NCBI RefSeq assembly: GCF_032062135.1
Contig: NC_092860.1
Location: forward strand, 129,758,769 to 129,822,768
DNA from: Pyxicephalus adspersus
Lineage: Eukaryota; Chordata; Amphibia; Anura; Pyxicephalidae
DNA length: 64,000 nt
Direction of reading: 5' to 3'
Shown here: piece by piece, positions 11,210 to 22,905 of the stretch
Layout: the number at the start of each line of letters is the position of its first letter
Numbering within the stretch: position 1 is the first letter of the stretch
Translations under genes and position numbers: made by a program
The notes under the pieces: model-generated
What the model was told of the DNA's origin: nothing
Databases searched by the model: none
The model's input: the letters and a program-made list of their open reading frames with translations, nothing else

Positions 11210-14029
11210 TATATAAAACCAATAGATTAGACAAAAACACAGAATGTTAAAAAATCAGTTGAAAAGATTTTTTCTAAATTATGTTTAGACAGAATGTCAA
11301 ATGGGAAAAATGTTTAATTACCTATTTAATTTTTTTTAATTTAAATGCATAGACATTGTGTTGAAATCTAAACCACTTGTTTTATCAGCATCAATACTTG
11401 CAATAAAAAAGTTAAATTGGAGAATATATCAAATTGAACATCCATCACAGATGCCAGGGAAATCAAATGTAATACAGACTTATTATCCAGCAAGTTTGAG
11501 CACAATAAATACTTTCAGGTGATCGCAAAGTATGTATTTGTTGTTTGTTTCTGTGTGTATTGCTGTTGGAGAGTTTCTCCCAATTCTTATCTAGCAAAGG
11601 TAAACATACAATAAAACATTAGAAAATTTTGTACAGAATTTTGTACAGAACAGAATTCCAGTTCTGACTATTGATTTTCTTTTTAAAAAAAGATTTATAT
11701 GGCCTTCACTTGAAGCTTATTATTTATTTATTGACAGCTAATACAGCTGTCAGCATCCGCCGACTGGATTGGTGAGCCCACACTGTACCTGTCAATGACA
11801 GGTAAGACATGTAATGTTTTTGTTATGTAATTATTTAAAAATGTGTGCTCTCCCCTCTTAAAAAAATCATAGTCTTTGATAGGCTTGGATAAGCTCCTGG
11901 ATAGGAAATGGAGGGGATGGGGCTTGTGTTCTGCCTGATTTAAATCTGGTTTACCAAAGAAGGAAGATGACAAAAAGTGTGTAGCTCAGTTCACTTTTGG
12001 CAAAACCAGACCTCTCCCTTCCCCCATAAGTGGCAAGGGTCAATATTGACAGAGGGGGGCCTCATCCCAACTATGTGACCCCAGTGTTGTAGCTATCTAT
12101 GGTTGGTTAGCATATTGTAACCTGGAAGTCTCCTTTATTAAAACATTCCCCCACTATCCTCCCCTCACAATATGGAATGAGTGTGGAAGTACAAAATACT
12201 ATTTTACCTATTCCCAAAAGGATAGCGCTAGCCTACTGAAAAACACACAAAACAGTAAGAAAAAATAATTTTATGTTTTTTTTTCAACTAATATTTCTTT
12301 TCAAGGTCCAGCGACGTCCGAAAATGAGATCCCCAAATGATCCATCTAATGCTAGATGTTTTCTGCTACATAATACAGGAGCTACACTCAGGTGCTGAAA
12401 AAATGGGTTGGGTCCTATATTTTACATGTGTTCAACCAATCCAGTTGGATGACATTGATAGCTTTCATGTTTCGGTTGTTATTCACGATGGTATTCGTAG
12501 GACTGGACCACCATTCAGGGGATTTATTAAACAAAAACAACATCAAATCAGCTCCAGCTCCAAATTTCCTCTCAATGCCTGTCCTCCAAAAATGTTTTAC
12601 TATTCTACTATCAAATTAGTATTTATGTCTATGGTCTTGTGGCAGATGTTTATATAATTTCCTTTTGAAAAAAAAATGTTGTCATTGGAACAGAAATTAA
12701 GTGAAAATCTTTCTAATGGTACACCAAATAAAAGTAAAAACCATACAGGGATTGCTTTCACTATATTTAAAAAAAACATTTTCCACCAGATAAGGTGGAT
12801 AGGAACGTAAAACATTTGTCAATCTTTAGCACTTTTATATCACTTTTGATCTCCTACCATAAGAAAAGCTTTATCCCTTAAAAGAACTACTCACATCCTT
12901 TGGTATGTGAGCTCAGAAAAATGCTAGCAATTTATAGCAAATGTCACACTTTATTTTCTCACCTTTAATAAAACTTTAACTGTTTGATAATCCCAATCAT
13001 TAACAAGTCTGTGCTATTTTTAATATGCAATAATTACAATACTGTTTTTGTTTTCAATTAATCACACTTGACTGAGCCTGCAGACAATGTCTACTGAGCT
13101 AACTAATAAGGATTTATGAGTACCTGCATCATTGCACGTGCATGAGGACCACAAGCGTATTTTACCCATATATTGATATCATTAGAAAAAGCAAGGGCTG
13201 TTTAATGTGAACATGTAACCAAGCATTAAACAAACTTGAAGGTTTACTTCAATGGAAGTATACAGAAATCTCGAGATAGGGTTTATGCTTATTAATAAAT
13301 TAGTCAGGCCGCTTACAATGCAGTGGATGCATGGCAAAAATACTGTAATAAAAACTATTTATTTCTTAGTACAGTTCATTCTGTCCTTGTGCATGTGATT
13401 AGGGGTAGGTATTTTAAAATGATCCTGGATGGTTTTTGAGATCTAGTTTCTGGATCCTATGAATGGAGGCACATTTTATGGTTTTCATCAACCAATTACT
13501 AATAGTTTTTGAAAAAGTGGTCAGTGTACTATCAAGAGCATCACCATATTCGTAGAAAACCATGGGATTGCATGAGCCCAGAATGCAGGTACTGTATGTA
13601 AGCAGCAATAGTATAGGACATTGTTGTGGAAATTAAATGTGCAATCAGTCTTGTGATGTAGGTTGGAGAGATCAAGGACAGATAGGGTCTGACCACCTGG
13701 CCAACTGATATCCAGTATCATCTAGCCCTCAGTGGAGCTGCCCTTGGTCTATCACTTTCATTTATCAGATTTCGGTCCCTTTATTCATAGAGACTCAGAA
13801 GTACATGTAACTTGACCACTACATTGTTTTCTGGAAGTTTTCAGGATGCTCATGACCAGCGTCAAAGCTTCAGGTTCCCTGCCAGCCTCTCCCACCAGTT
13901 ATGAGAAGCCTAATTTGCAAAGGGAACACAGAGAACCAATAATCTTATAATTGGGAATAAAATAAGGTATGTAATGTAAAGGTTTTGCATAGATAAAAAG
14001 TCAGGTCTAGGGCATTTGTGCCTCCTTCT
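11210..14029. other. Unassigned DNA
   Basis: No gene supported. Open segments at 12337-12657 and 13414-13721 show no domain or known family. Composition is AT-rich with short A and T runs. Confidence 0.35.
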
Positions 14030-14540
14030 GACTCACCCACCTTGCAGTCCTCTGCTGCCAGCACCACCTTTGCTTCTGGATCCAACTTTCTGCACACTTC
14101 CTGGTCCAGGTCATGTAATTATCAGCTGCTCCCTTGCCTCAGAGGACTAGGGTGTTCTGCAGACGCACTCTATCTGCTGGCAGGCATGTGAACAACACCT
14201 GAGGCTCATCACCAGCACTCCCTCTGCTGGTGGGTCTGGTGTCTGCGGCTCACATGACCTACACTTATCAAGGACATCCCCTCTGTAGGGAAGTGACCTG
14301 GCAACATGAAAGTGGCTGGAGAAAGAAGTTCCTTGTGGTTCTACTACTAGGTTTCTACTGCTCCAGTTTCTGCGTACTGTTCCTGTGCTATCCGTGTACT
14401 GACCCCGGCTTGTTTGCTGACGACTCTTATTTGATGCCTGCCCTGACCCTTGGCTCGTTTGACTACTCTTTTTTCTTTGCCCTGTGGAGCCCTGACATCA
14501 GGTTGAAAAAAGTCTATTGGGTTCAACCACTAAGAAAATT
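14030..14540. repeat. Repeat-like GC-richer block (unclassified)
   Basis: About 500 bp clearly richer in G+C than both flanks. It contains the near-repeats CACTCTATCTGCTGG and CACTCCCTCTGCTGG about 50 bp apart and the phrase CTGACCCCGGCTTG. I recall similar wording from amphibian interspersed repeats but cannot name the family. A 106-codon open frame (14230-14550) has no recognisable domain and is probably incidental. Confidence 0.4.
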
Positions 14541-15196
14541 ACCATGCTAGCATCAAGCATATTTCAGATAAAACTATATACACACAGTGAATCCAGAGGA
14601 AAGCAAAAAAAAACTCTTAAAAACATGCTTCAATTTACTCCAACAGTGTAAAAATCTGTCACCGTGGATTCATGTGGGGACAAAAGTAGAGTTATGAACA
14701 AAAATGACACATAATATGCAACCTGTTACTAGAACACATCAGTGTTTTTAATTTTGAATTCACCTATTACATTGTTTTACCTGTTGGTCCTGTAGGTGTG
14801 ATCACCATATAAGAAAATGCTAGATAGAGTAGTCTTAATGCATAGACTAGTTTAGTTTTAGGTTGGACTTTAACTATGTGGCAAACAAATTAAAGCCTAA
14901 CTCTTTCCAACATTGTTGCAAACCTGATGAGTAGAAGCTTTTGTGTGCACCACTATCGATATAATATTTTGTCCTAGCAGTTTGTTTTGATAGACAGCTT
15001 GACCATCAAAAATATAGATAACGTAATTACATTTGGTCTTCAATTCTTGTAATTCCAAGACATTAATTATCATTTGTTTATATGCATCAATGATGGTTTA
15101 CAAATGTTTGTATTAATTACCATATTTACTGTGAAAACCACAATGGACACTGCTTTTTCATGTGCAAACAACATGATGTTTAGCTTCAAGTAGATA
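14541..15196. other. Unassigned DNA
   Basis: No gene or repeat recognised. Confidence 0.35.
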
Positions 15197-15334
15197 ATAT
15201 TAATATTATATTTTATGTATAAAGCACCAACATATTACGCAGCATTGTTCATTAAATAGGGGGTTGAAAATGTCAAGACAAAATACTATGATGCAGGAGA
15301 AGAATACCCTGCTCGAAAGAGCTTACAATTGCTG
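15197..15334 (+). repeat. Interspersed repeat family C, copy 1
   Basis: Starts with a TAATATTAATATTATA tract and continues CACCAACATATTACGCAGC, ATTAAATAGG, then ACCCTGCTCGAAAGAGCTTA. The same order of phrases occurs at 24441-24578, 57777-57880 and 58921-59065, and inverted at 16866-16968. Confidence 0.85.
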
Positions 15335-15683
15335 ACTGTCTTTGCCTTTTAGCTAAAGTAGTTACATGAAATTTATGACAGGGTGAGAAGAGAAGGCTGG
15401 CCTAGAAGGTGTTTTGTAAACAAGGAAACAAGGTGTGGTTTAAGGTAGAGGACAGAAATGATATTGGGTGAATGGGAAAAGAGTGGGGTGGTGCTGGGGA
15501 GGGTGGTAAATTAAATATGGGGGAGGAAAGAAGCTTCCAGATAGCAGTTGCTGGGGGAAGTCAAATTACCCTCCGAACAACCCCTTTTTTTTTTGGGTTG
15601 AAAAACTGGGTTATTTTGTTGGCAGAGTGGGTGTTCTGTCTCCTCAGACTAATAATTGAAAGTTTGATCTCTAAAACTAGCTA
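15335..15683. other. Unassigned G-rich DNA next to the gap
   Basis: Purine-rich on the plus strand, with a T run (15583-15594) shortly before the gap. No gene. Confidence 0.35.
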
Positions 15684-16267
15684 NNNNNNNNNNNNNNNNN
15701 NNNNNNNNNNNNNNNNNNNNNNNNNNNNNNNNNNNNNNNNNNNNNNNNNNNNNNNNNNNNNNNNNNNNNNNNNNNNNNNNNNNNNNNNNNNNNNNNNNNN
15801 NNNNNNNNNNNNNNNNNNNNNNNNNNNNNNNNNNNNNNNNNNNNNNNNNNNNNNNNNNNNNNNNNNNNNNNNNNNNNNNNNNNNNNNNNNNNNNNNNNNN
15901 NNNNNNNNNNNNNNNNNNNNNNNNNNNNNNNNNNNNNNNNNNNNNNNNNNNNNNNNNNNNNNNNNNNNNNNNNNNNNNNNNNNNNNNNNNNNNNNNNNNN
16001 NNNNNNNNNNNNNNNNNNNNNNNNNNNNNNNNNNNNNNNNNNNNNNNNNNNNNNNNNNNNNNNNNNNNNNNNNNNNNNNNNNNNNNNNNNNNNNNNNNNN
16101 NNNNNNNNNNNNNNNNNNNNNNNNNNNNNNNNNNNNNNNNNNNNNNNNNNNNNNNNNNNNNNNNNNNNNNNNNNNNNNNNNNNNNNNNNNNNNNNNNNNN
16201 NNNNNNNNNNNNNNNNNNNNNNNNNNNNNNNNNNNNNNNNNNNNNNNNNNNNNNNNNNNNNNNNNNN
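15684..16267. other. Assembly gap (584 N)
   Basis: Run of N. Reading frames drawn across it are meaningless. Confidence 1.
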
Positions 16268-16865
16268 TAAACACTCGATAGATCAAAAGATCATGGCATA
16301 AAACATTCCAATACATGTGGACAAAATGGAGACCACGACAGACGGAAGAAGATCGGTCTTAGCCAGCATACGCAATGCATGTGTAACCTGACAGTTGGGA
16401 ATCCATCCTTGGTATAGTGCCCCCTTTAAATTTTAAAATAAAACAGCATTTGGGTTGGGGTGATAGGTGTGCAATAGATATGGCCTCTGAGGTAATGCTG
16501 GGTGGCTAGGAGTCCTGAAATATCTATTGCAGAAGATTGGTTAGAGATATCTAGTCTGAGGTGGTAATAGCTTTCAGGACCTACAACCAAAAAGAAAATG
16601 TGAGTATTTTATTAGGTCATTTATGTTAGTCAATTCTTATGAGTGCTATTGGATTATGAAATATATGTTTTAATTTGATCATAGGCTATTGTTTTGTAAT
16701 TAAAGGCTGCTACAGCCATTTATGCTTTATCCTGGAGTTTGTGTTTTATTAAGATTGGGTTTGAAGGAGGGCAGCTGTGACAGACAGTCAAGTAAGAAAG
16801 GTGTAGGGTAGGTGACTTCTGAGCTACCCTGTTCATGTGTTAATGACACTGTCTATGATAGAGAC
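16268..16865. other. Unassigned DNA
   Basis: No gene recognised right of the gap. Confidence 0.35.
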
Positions 16866-16968
16866 ATTGGATTGTAAGCTCCTTTGAGGAACAGTAAGTG
16901 AACTTTGGACTTTAAAGCACTGTGGGTTATCCTGGTGCTATGTAAATAAATAAACTAAATAATAACTA
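16866..16968 (-). repeat. Interspersed repeat family C, inverted fragment
   Basis: GGATTGTAAGCTCCTTTGAG, AAAGCACTGTGGGTTATCC and GGTGCTATGTAAATAAATAA correspond to the complement of the family C phrases GAGCTTACAAT and TATATAGCGTCAAC. Middle part deleted. Confidence 0.65.
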
Positions 16969-17229
16969 AACTAAATAATTCCACCAGTTAGGGTTAATGT
17001 TTTATTGTCAGTCACTGCATAACAAAAAAAAAAAAGTAAATTTGTCTGCTACTTGGTCTAATCCATGTGTCCTATACTAAATCAAGTGTGCTGAATCCAA
17101 ATCTGAAGTCCGATTCTGCCGGGGACATGCATAAATGCGATTAGCTACATTCTCTTGTTCCACAGTATGTAATCTCCATACATAACTAACTTTTGCCTCA
17201 TAGTTCCATGACATTACAAAAATGTAGTT

Positions 17230-18385
17230 GTTGCAAATGTTATGTTGCAACAACAAACTTTCCAAACTTGTCCTTCAGATACTAAAAACCCATACCATCA
17301 CGATCCATTGCAACAACAAAGTTTTTCATTAATCCAAGTTTACTATGAAGTGGTGGAAAGTAAACTTTCTGTGGATCAATGAGTGATTTATGCTTCTCAT
17401 TGTACTGACCAACAGTGTGTTCAGGTCTGGGTGGCCATTCTTTCACTTCATAATCGTTGCTGTAATCACGACTGTTCCATAGGCACAGAAAGCACATATA
17501 TTTTGTATATCCCAATTGCAGGACAAGAAGGAGTGTCACCACCTTCAGGTTACCACAAACGTTCCACTTGTGTTCTGAATAGTTAATCAATTTCAAAATG
17601 ACCTCCATGGAATCGTATGTCTCTTTCATTTCCTCGGCATGAGCATGAGAAATAGAAGGTTTTTTGTTACCTTTATGCAGCAATACAGCTTTCAAACTTG
17701 CTATGCTCGAGTCTATGAACAATCTCCACTGCTCTAGTATGTATTCGCAACCTAACTCCATCATCAGACCACTCACGTCGGTACAGAAGCAAATGTTGTT
17801 TTCCAGCTTGTAAAAACCTGCAAACTTTGTGTGACAATCACAAAAGTGTGAATTTGTCGTTCCTTTTTGTAGCGAATTCCACTCCTTTATTCTGGAGGCT
17901 AACAGTTTAGACTTCTCTTTTCACAAAGACAGGTCCCTTACTAGATCATCTAAATCTGATTAGCTTATAAAATGTGGCTTACCCTCTTCAAATTGGGATT
18001 TATAATATCTATTAACATCAACATCATCCTCCTGTTCCTCATCCGACATATCACTGTCAGTAACAACATATGTAGGAAGGACTGGCACTGGGTTCTCTGC
18101 ATCATGTGACACTGGCTTCAGAGAAGATTCACAATCAGGGTAGACAATTTTTGACTTAGTTTTCTTCAAAAACTAAAACCAACGTAACATGTTAAACCAA
18201 CCTAACACATCTGACGCAGATATAAGGTGCCCAGCTTTTATCCTGATCTCCAATTTCACATCCAAAGTAATACTTATAAGCAAATCTCAGCCTCTTGATT
18301 AGGTTCTTGCATTGATCACACGGGTATATTTGCCACAAATGTAGCAAAAATTGTCCGGTTTACTAATACAGCTGCACCTATTCAT
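17230..18385 (-). pseudogene. Decayed gene of a multicopy, unclassified metazoan protein family (probably mobile-element derived)
   Basis: Minus strand. An ATG at 18385-18383 opens into KPDNFCYICGKYT (about 18355-18320). After a frameshift come GDQDKSWAPYICVRCV (about 18255-18200), then KSKIVYPDCESSLKPV (about 18160-18110) and an acidic stretch (SDMSDEEQEDDVDV). One frame then continues with two in-frame stops (TAA near 17962, TGA near 17918) through LFIDSSIASLKAVLLHKGN, CGNLKVVTLLLVLQLGYTK, CFLCLWNSRD and LHSKLGLMKNFVVAMD. It stops at 17282 (RDGMGF then TAG), followed by YLKDKFGK. I recall this phrase order from uncharacterised proteins present in many copies in insects, cnidarians and some vertebrates. 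Function unknown; the paired Cys motifs suggest zinc binding. About 40 codons between CVRCV and KSKIVYP appear missing, and the C-terminal part is lost. Clearly inactive. Confidence 0.72.
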
Positions 18386-18604
18386 CTTTAGCTCAAAACA
18401 GACTCACTATGGCCTAGCTGTACTATCCAATAAGATGGTTTTGCACTAGAGACAAGCCCTTGGTCCATCTTGCCTTATATACCTATTTCTGATGTCAGCT
18501 CACTAACTTGCCCAGATATGCCCAGCCGCTGCTGGAACATGCATGCCACCAGAGGGCATGATTCAGCTGAGGGGGCAGAAGGCATAGTGGTAGCTGCAAC
18601 AGTT
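18386..18604. other. Unassigned flank between pseudogene and foldback element
   Basis: May be the upstream part of the element that carried the decayed gene. It contains a small inverted repeat, GCATGCCACC...GGGCATG near 18540-18560. No terminal repeat recognised. Confidence 0.3.
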
Positions 18605-18605
18605 G

Positions 18606-19076
18606 GGGTATTTTCCGGCGTATAAGACGACTTTTTAACCCCGAAAAATCTGTGCCAAAGTCGGGGGTCGTCTTATATGCCGGGTACTTACCTGCAGCTT
18701 GCTTCCCTTTGCTTCATATGTCCGGCGCGGCTGAGTCCCCGCTCTGTGTGGGGAGTATGAAGCAAGGGGAAGCAAGCTGCACACAGAGGGGAACATGAGC
18801 CTGAAATGGCTCTCCAGCAGAGAAGGAGTGTGGAGCGCGTGAGGGGCAGTGTAGGCTGTTACCTCCTCCTGTATCCCTCCTCCAATTACCAGTACTGTAC
18901 TGTTCCTTCTGCCCCTCAGTTCTCGCACAATAGCGAGATCTGACAGGCAGAAGGAACAGTACAATACTGGGCGTATAAGACGACCCCCAAATGATTGGTT
19001 AGAGTGGTCTGCCAAAACCAATCAGTTGGGGGTCGTCTTATACGCCCAGTCGTCCTATACGCCGGAAAATACGGTA
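18606..19076. mobile_element. Foldback/MITE-like element with TATAAGACGAC terminal repeats
   Basis: The left end GTATTTTCCGGCGTATAAGA and right end (reverse complement) GTATTTTCCGGCGTATAGGA form inverted repeats of about 25 bp. Inside are three strong hairpins: 18694-18718 with 18756-18780 (24 of 25 paired), 18891-18913 with 18946-18968 (22 of 23) and 18971-19000 with 19016-19045 (29 of 30). The last repeats the terminal motif, so the right end is effectively doubled. No transposase. A clean target duplication was not seen. Open frames inside are artefacts of the palindromes. Confidence 0.85.
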
Positions 19077-20229
19077 TATTGTTCCCATGTAAAAATACAT
19101 TACCCAATTACCGACTATTTAAACAGCTAAAGCACACATAAAACTTAAAATCTGTACGTAAAATACAATGGTCAAAATACATAATATCAAGCAAACAAAA
19201 AGAAACGAAAATTACTTATTGTGAGTGATCAAAACGTGTATTGATAAAATCCCCTCATAGGTCTTCTTTAAATACATTCTACTGCAGCTGAAGCAGAAAC
19301 TAAAGTGACCTTATTTTAAGGTAGTTCTCCAAGAGAAAAAAGGATCCTCAACATTGCTTTGTACTAGCAAGGGCAGATCCTACTAGCAGTACATGTACCA
19401 TGCTTTAGAAATTGTTTCTCTAAGAGATTTATTTTTGCATCCTTAATTTAAACTGAAGTGGCTATGCTGGTCTTGCTTACAAGTACTGCTCAAGGATCTT
19501 CCAGAAAACATCATTTCATGCACAAAAAAGCATTTTTTTCATAGTGCTGCTGGCACTGCAAAGAGTATTTACTGATATATGTTTCATGTGTGCAAATGTG
19601 AAAACATTTAAATTCCCTTTTCAGAAAGATTAATGGAAGAGAGGCTTGAGCTTCGATGATGAAGCCAGTTTCCAGCTGTCTTCTTGCTCACCTCATCAGT
19701 TTCTGTACGTCACATACAGATATTTTTGAAACAGTGTTAATTAGCAGTCACTGTGCATTGCTTTTTTTTTGTCTCATTTAGACACATGAGTGACTTGTTC
19801 TATATGATCACACCACTCCTACTTAGTAAACACTGGACAAGCTAATGCTGCATGCGCAATCAAACAGATTCCAAGAAATTTAGCATAAAATAGTTAAACA
19901 TAAAGCAGACCTTAAAATAAAAAGCAAGGCTTGCTTAATACATCAGTGCCCATACCTTGTTATAGATACCAGCCAAAAAACACCTATAGGGAAAAGGCTC
20001 ATACTTATCTTACACCCAGCTCCTGAACTGCAGAATGTGATACTATATTCCTTCCTGCAAGAACCCAGAGAATGCTGAGTCTGCTAATTTGTGATGCATA
20101 ACATTCCATAGGATCTCACCAGAAGGATTGTGCCTATGCCTTGTATTGCTAAGTTTTATGTTTTTAAATATTAATAATAAAGCAGAACTATAGGTACACT
20201 ATGAAAATCCTAAATCATGCAATTCTTTA
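19077..20229. other. Unassigned DNA
   Basis: No gene or recognised repeat. Confidence 0.35.
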
Positions 20230-20545
20230 TTGCATAAATGTAAAATACCAGGTGATGTGATGGGTATCCCAGTATCCCAGGAGCTGCTAGGACTGAATGA
20301 AGTCTAAAGCATTCATACGTGCACATCATTCTGGCCCTTTTTAAAATGAAGATGGCCAAAGATCAGAAAACATGGAATAGAAGAAGATGGCAGCATCTGC
20401 AATGGAATAAGGACAGGTAAGTGTATTTTCAGTTATTATTTACAAAAATTACAGGTAGGTATAACCTGTCCCTCCTGCAATAAAAGACATGCCTGGTCTT
20501 AATTTACTTTTTATCAATAGTTCTACTTTAAATCTGTGACTGGGA
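20230..20545 (+). repeat. Probable interspersed repeat (single copy in window)
   Basis: AAGATGGCAGCATCTGC, GGACAGGTAAGTG and AACCTGTCCCTCCTGC are phrases I associate with an abundant ranoid-frog repeat. No second copy in the window supports the call. The GTAAGT at about 20417 therefore should not be taken as a host splice donor. Confidence 0.35.
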
Positions 20546-21329
20546 CAAAAAATGTTGGCCCTAAATCTACATAGGAGACACCCCTCAAAACACCATCATA
20601 CCCCATAGTGTTACAATTCTGCCCATGCACATCTTCTTGAAAAGGAAGAATGATATCCCTCCTCCTTCACATAATGCAATGCTCTGTGCTTAAAATATCC
20701 CCAGACTGGATTGTTGTCAATTTGGTACATGAGGTTATAATATTAGACATATGCAAATATTGAAAAGGTGATATTTACAGTGTATTTTAAAGGCTCCTGG
20801 AGTTTTATTGAAACTGAAAAGTGCCCAATATGGAATTGTGTAATTTCAAGACATATTTGAAGACAGAGAATACAAGATTTAAAAAACCCATGCAAGTGTA
20901 TTTTTTTGCTTTATGGCATCTGCTAAGTGGATTTTTTTCATTTTTTTGTCCAACATAATATGAAAAAAAATCTCAAACAGTAAACAGTAAACTTAATGAT
21001 TTGTCATAAGAACAGTCCAGTGACCCATTGATGGAATTATTTTGTTTTAGTTCTATGATGGCAATTCATATGCCAGCAAAAGAATTAGTGAGATGAATCT
21101 TCTCAAAAAGGACACCAGTAAACACTTGACTTACCCTTCCCCTATTCTATTGAAAAAACGCTACATGTGGCGAGGTTCTAAAGTTTTATGTCATACTAAA
21201 GCCTATAGGCTTTGGTTGGGATACAACCTCCATTCTTAGGTCCACATCTTGTAGCTAGGCCTCAATATTAGTCTCAGGAGTCCACTGGCCTTTATACATG
21301 TGATGTTACAATGTCCATTGTCATATCAT
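20546..21329. other. Unassigned DNA
   Basis: No gene or recognised repeat. Confidence 0.35.
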
Positions 21330-21600
21330 TAATTGTCCCTCAAAAGGGCTAACAAACTAATGTCCCTACCATAGTCATATTTCATTAACATAGTCTAAGG
21401 TAATTTTTTGAGGGAAAGCTGATTAATGTAACTGCATCTAACTAATCTTTTTTAGAATGTGGGAGGAAACCTACGCAGACAGAGGGAGAACATACAAACT
21501 TCTTGCAGATAGTATCTGGGTCCGAATTTGAACCTTTGACTGACCTAGTGCTGCAAGGCAAGAGTGCTAACCACTGAGCCAACCATGTTGCTTATACTGT
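21330..21600 (+). repeat. Interspersed repeat family D, longest copy
   Basis: Contains TCCCTACCATAGTCATATTT, GAATGTGGGAGGAAACCTAC, GGGAGAACATACAAACT and GCTAACCACTGAGCC. It is a well-known wording in fish and amphibian genomes. A shorter copy lies at 42255-42395 and the extreme right end recurs at 22863-22905. Confidence 0.8.
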
Positions 21601-22639
21601 TAACTTTATACAAACAAAAAATAACCCCTATATATAACTTATCACAAAATAAAGGGTAAGGCATTTATTGAAGCATGATCATGAAATACATGATTTATTC
21701 TCTCAAGTGACTGCTTGAAAGCAAGTTAACACAACATCTACAAATGTATAATTGTTTAATGTATAATTGTTTAATTTGCCAATGTAAAACCAGCTCACGA
21801 GGAGAAGTACAGTTTCCCAAAACATTTATCAATGTATGCTTCACAATTTAGTAATTTGAAGCTATACTGTTACTTCTGATTGTGACAATAGTGGACCATG
21901 AATGTACAATGTACAGGTAGGAAAGAGTTTGTCTTTGTCATTAAACATTAAACCCTGGCTGCATGAATTACTACATACCCTTTCCTGGTCGTATGGGCTA
22001 ACTACAAGTCTTAGCATAATAGCAGCCCTCTTGGAGGCATAAGAAAGGATATCTTTATTCCTCTCCTCCCTCCCCATTTTCTTTAGGATAAATAGATCTA
22101 TACCTACTTGACTAGGTTCTCACAAAACCCATATTTAGGGTATATGAAACAAAAAAACATATATATGAATAATAAAACTGGACCTAATCTACTAGGACAA
22201 CATTTAAACAATCTTTTTTGCTTTGGGCTTGGACATATCAAACTGCATGCAGCCTGAATACTGCTTCTTTTACCCACCCCCCCCACCTACACTCCAACCA
22301 AACAAATCATACAATCTCTGCAAATTTATACTCCTAAAGAAGCCTATAACAGGCACTGGGAAACGCACTGGGAATCATGAGACCATAAGAGGTCCCCTTC
22401 TTACCTTGTTTTCAATCTTTATATGTACTTTGTATGACATTGGAAGGAGTCTTATGTCGAGATTAAAGTATCCAAACCCTGTGACAATAACAGGCATTTG
22501 GATATTGAGCTTAATATAAATATGTACCTTTGATGTATGTACTAATTGTAACTTGAAAAATACACACTTGATTTATTTTTGCACAAAAACCTCCTTTCCC
22601 CCTCTTCCCCTTATACCTATACTATGAGCTCTAAATAAT
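21601..22639. other. Unassigned DNA
   Basis: No gene supported. Includes a C-rich run near 22276-22292. Confidence 0.35.
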
Positions 22640-22862
22640 TAACAAAGAGGTTAGCTCAACACAACCTTGATAAAACAAAGTCAAGAACCAACACCAAAAA
22701 CGAATTTGTCATTAAACAGTTACAAGACGTTACAGATCAGCTCAGCTCTTAAGTTCACCCACAACCTCAGCTGTGTTTAGCAAAAGACTTCTTCTGCAAG
22801 TCATGCAAACGCCCACCTCCCCCATCAAGCCTCTGTCCTGCACATGACCGAGCAGGGAAGCC
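22640..22862 (-). repeat. Interspersed repeat family I, copy 1
   Basis: Its reverse complement contains GGGCTTCCCTGCTCGGTCAT, GACAGAGGCTTGATGGGGGA, GTTTGCATGACTT and AACACAGCTGAGGTTGTGG. Each is matched in order by 38400-38640. About 20 bp around AGAAGAAGTCTTTTGC are present here and absent from the second copy. Confidence 0.85.
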
Positions 22863-22905
22863 CTTTTCATATGCTAACTACTGAGCCACCATGCTGCCTG
22901 TAAAA
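22863..22905 (+). repeat. Family D 3'-end fragment
   Basis: GCTAACTACTGAGCCACC followed by ATGCTGCC matches the end of the family D copy at 21570-21600. It directly abuts family I. Confidence 0.6.

Noticed and set aside
15472..16316. Long open frames on both strands over the gap
   Set aside because: Most of their codons are N; they exist only because N is not read as stop.
18635..19107. Minus-strand frames of 128 and 63 codons
   Set aside because: They lie inside the palindromic foldback element at 18606-19076 and are explained by its low stop density.
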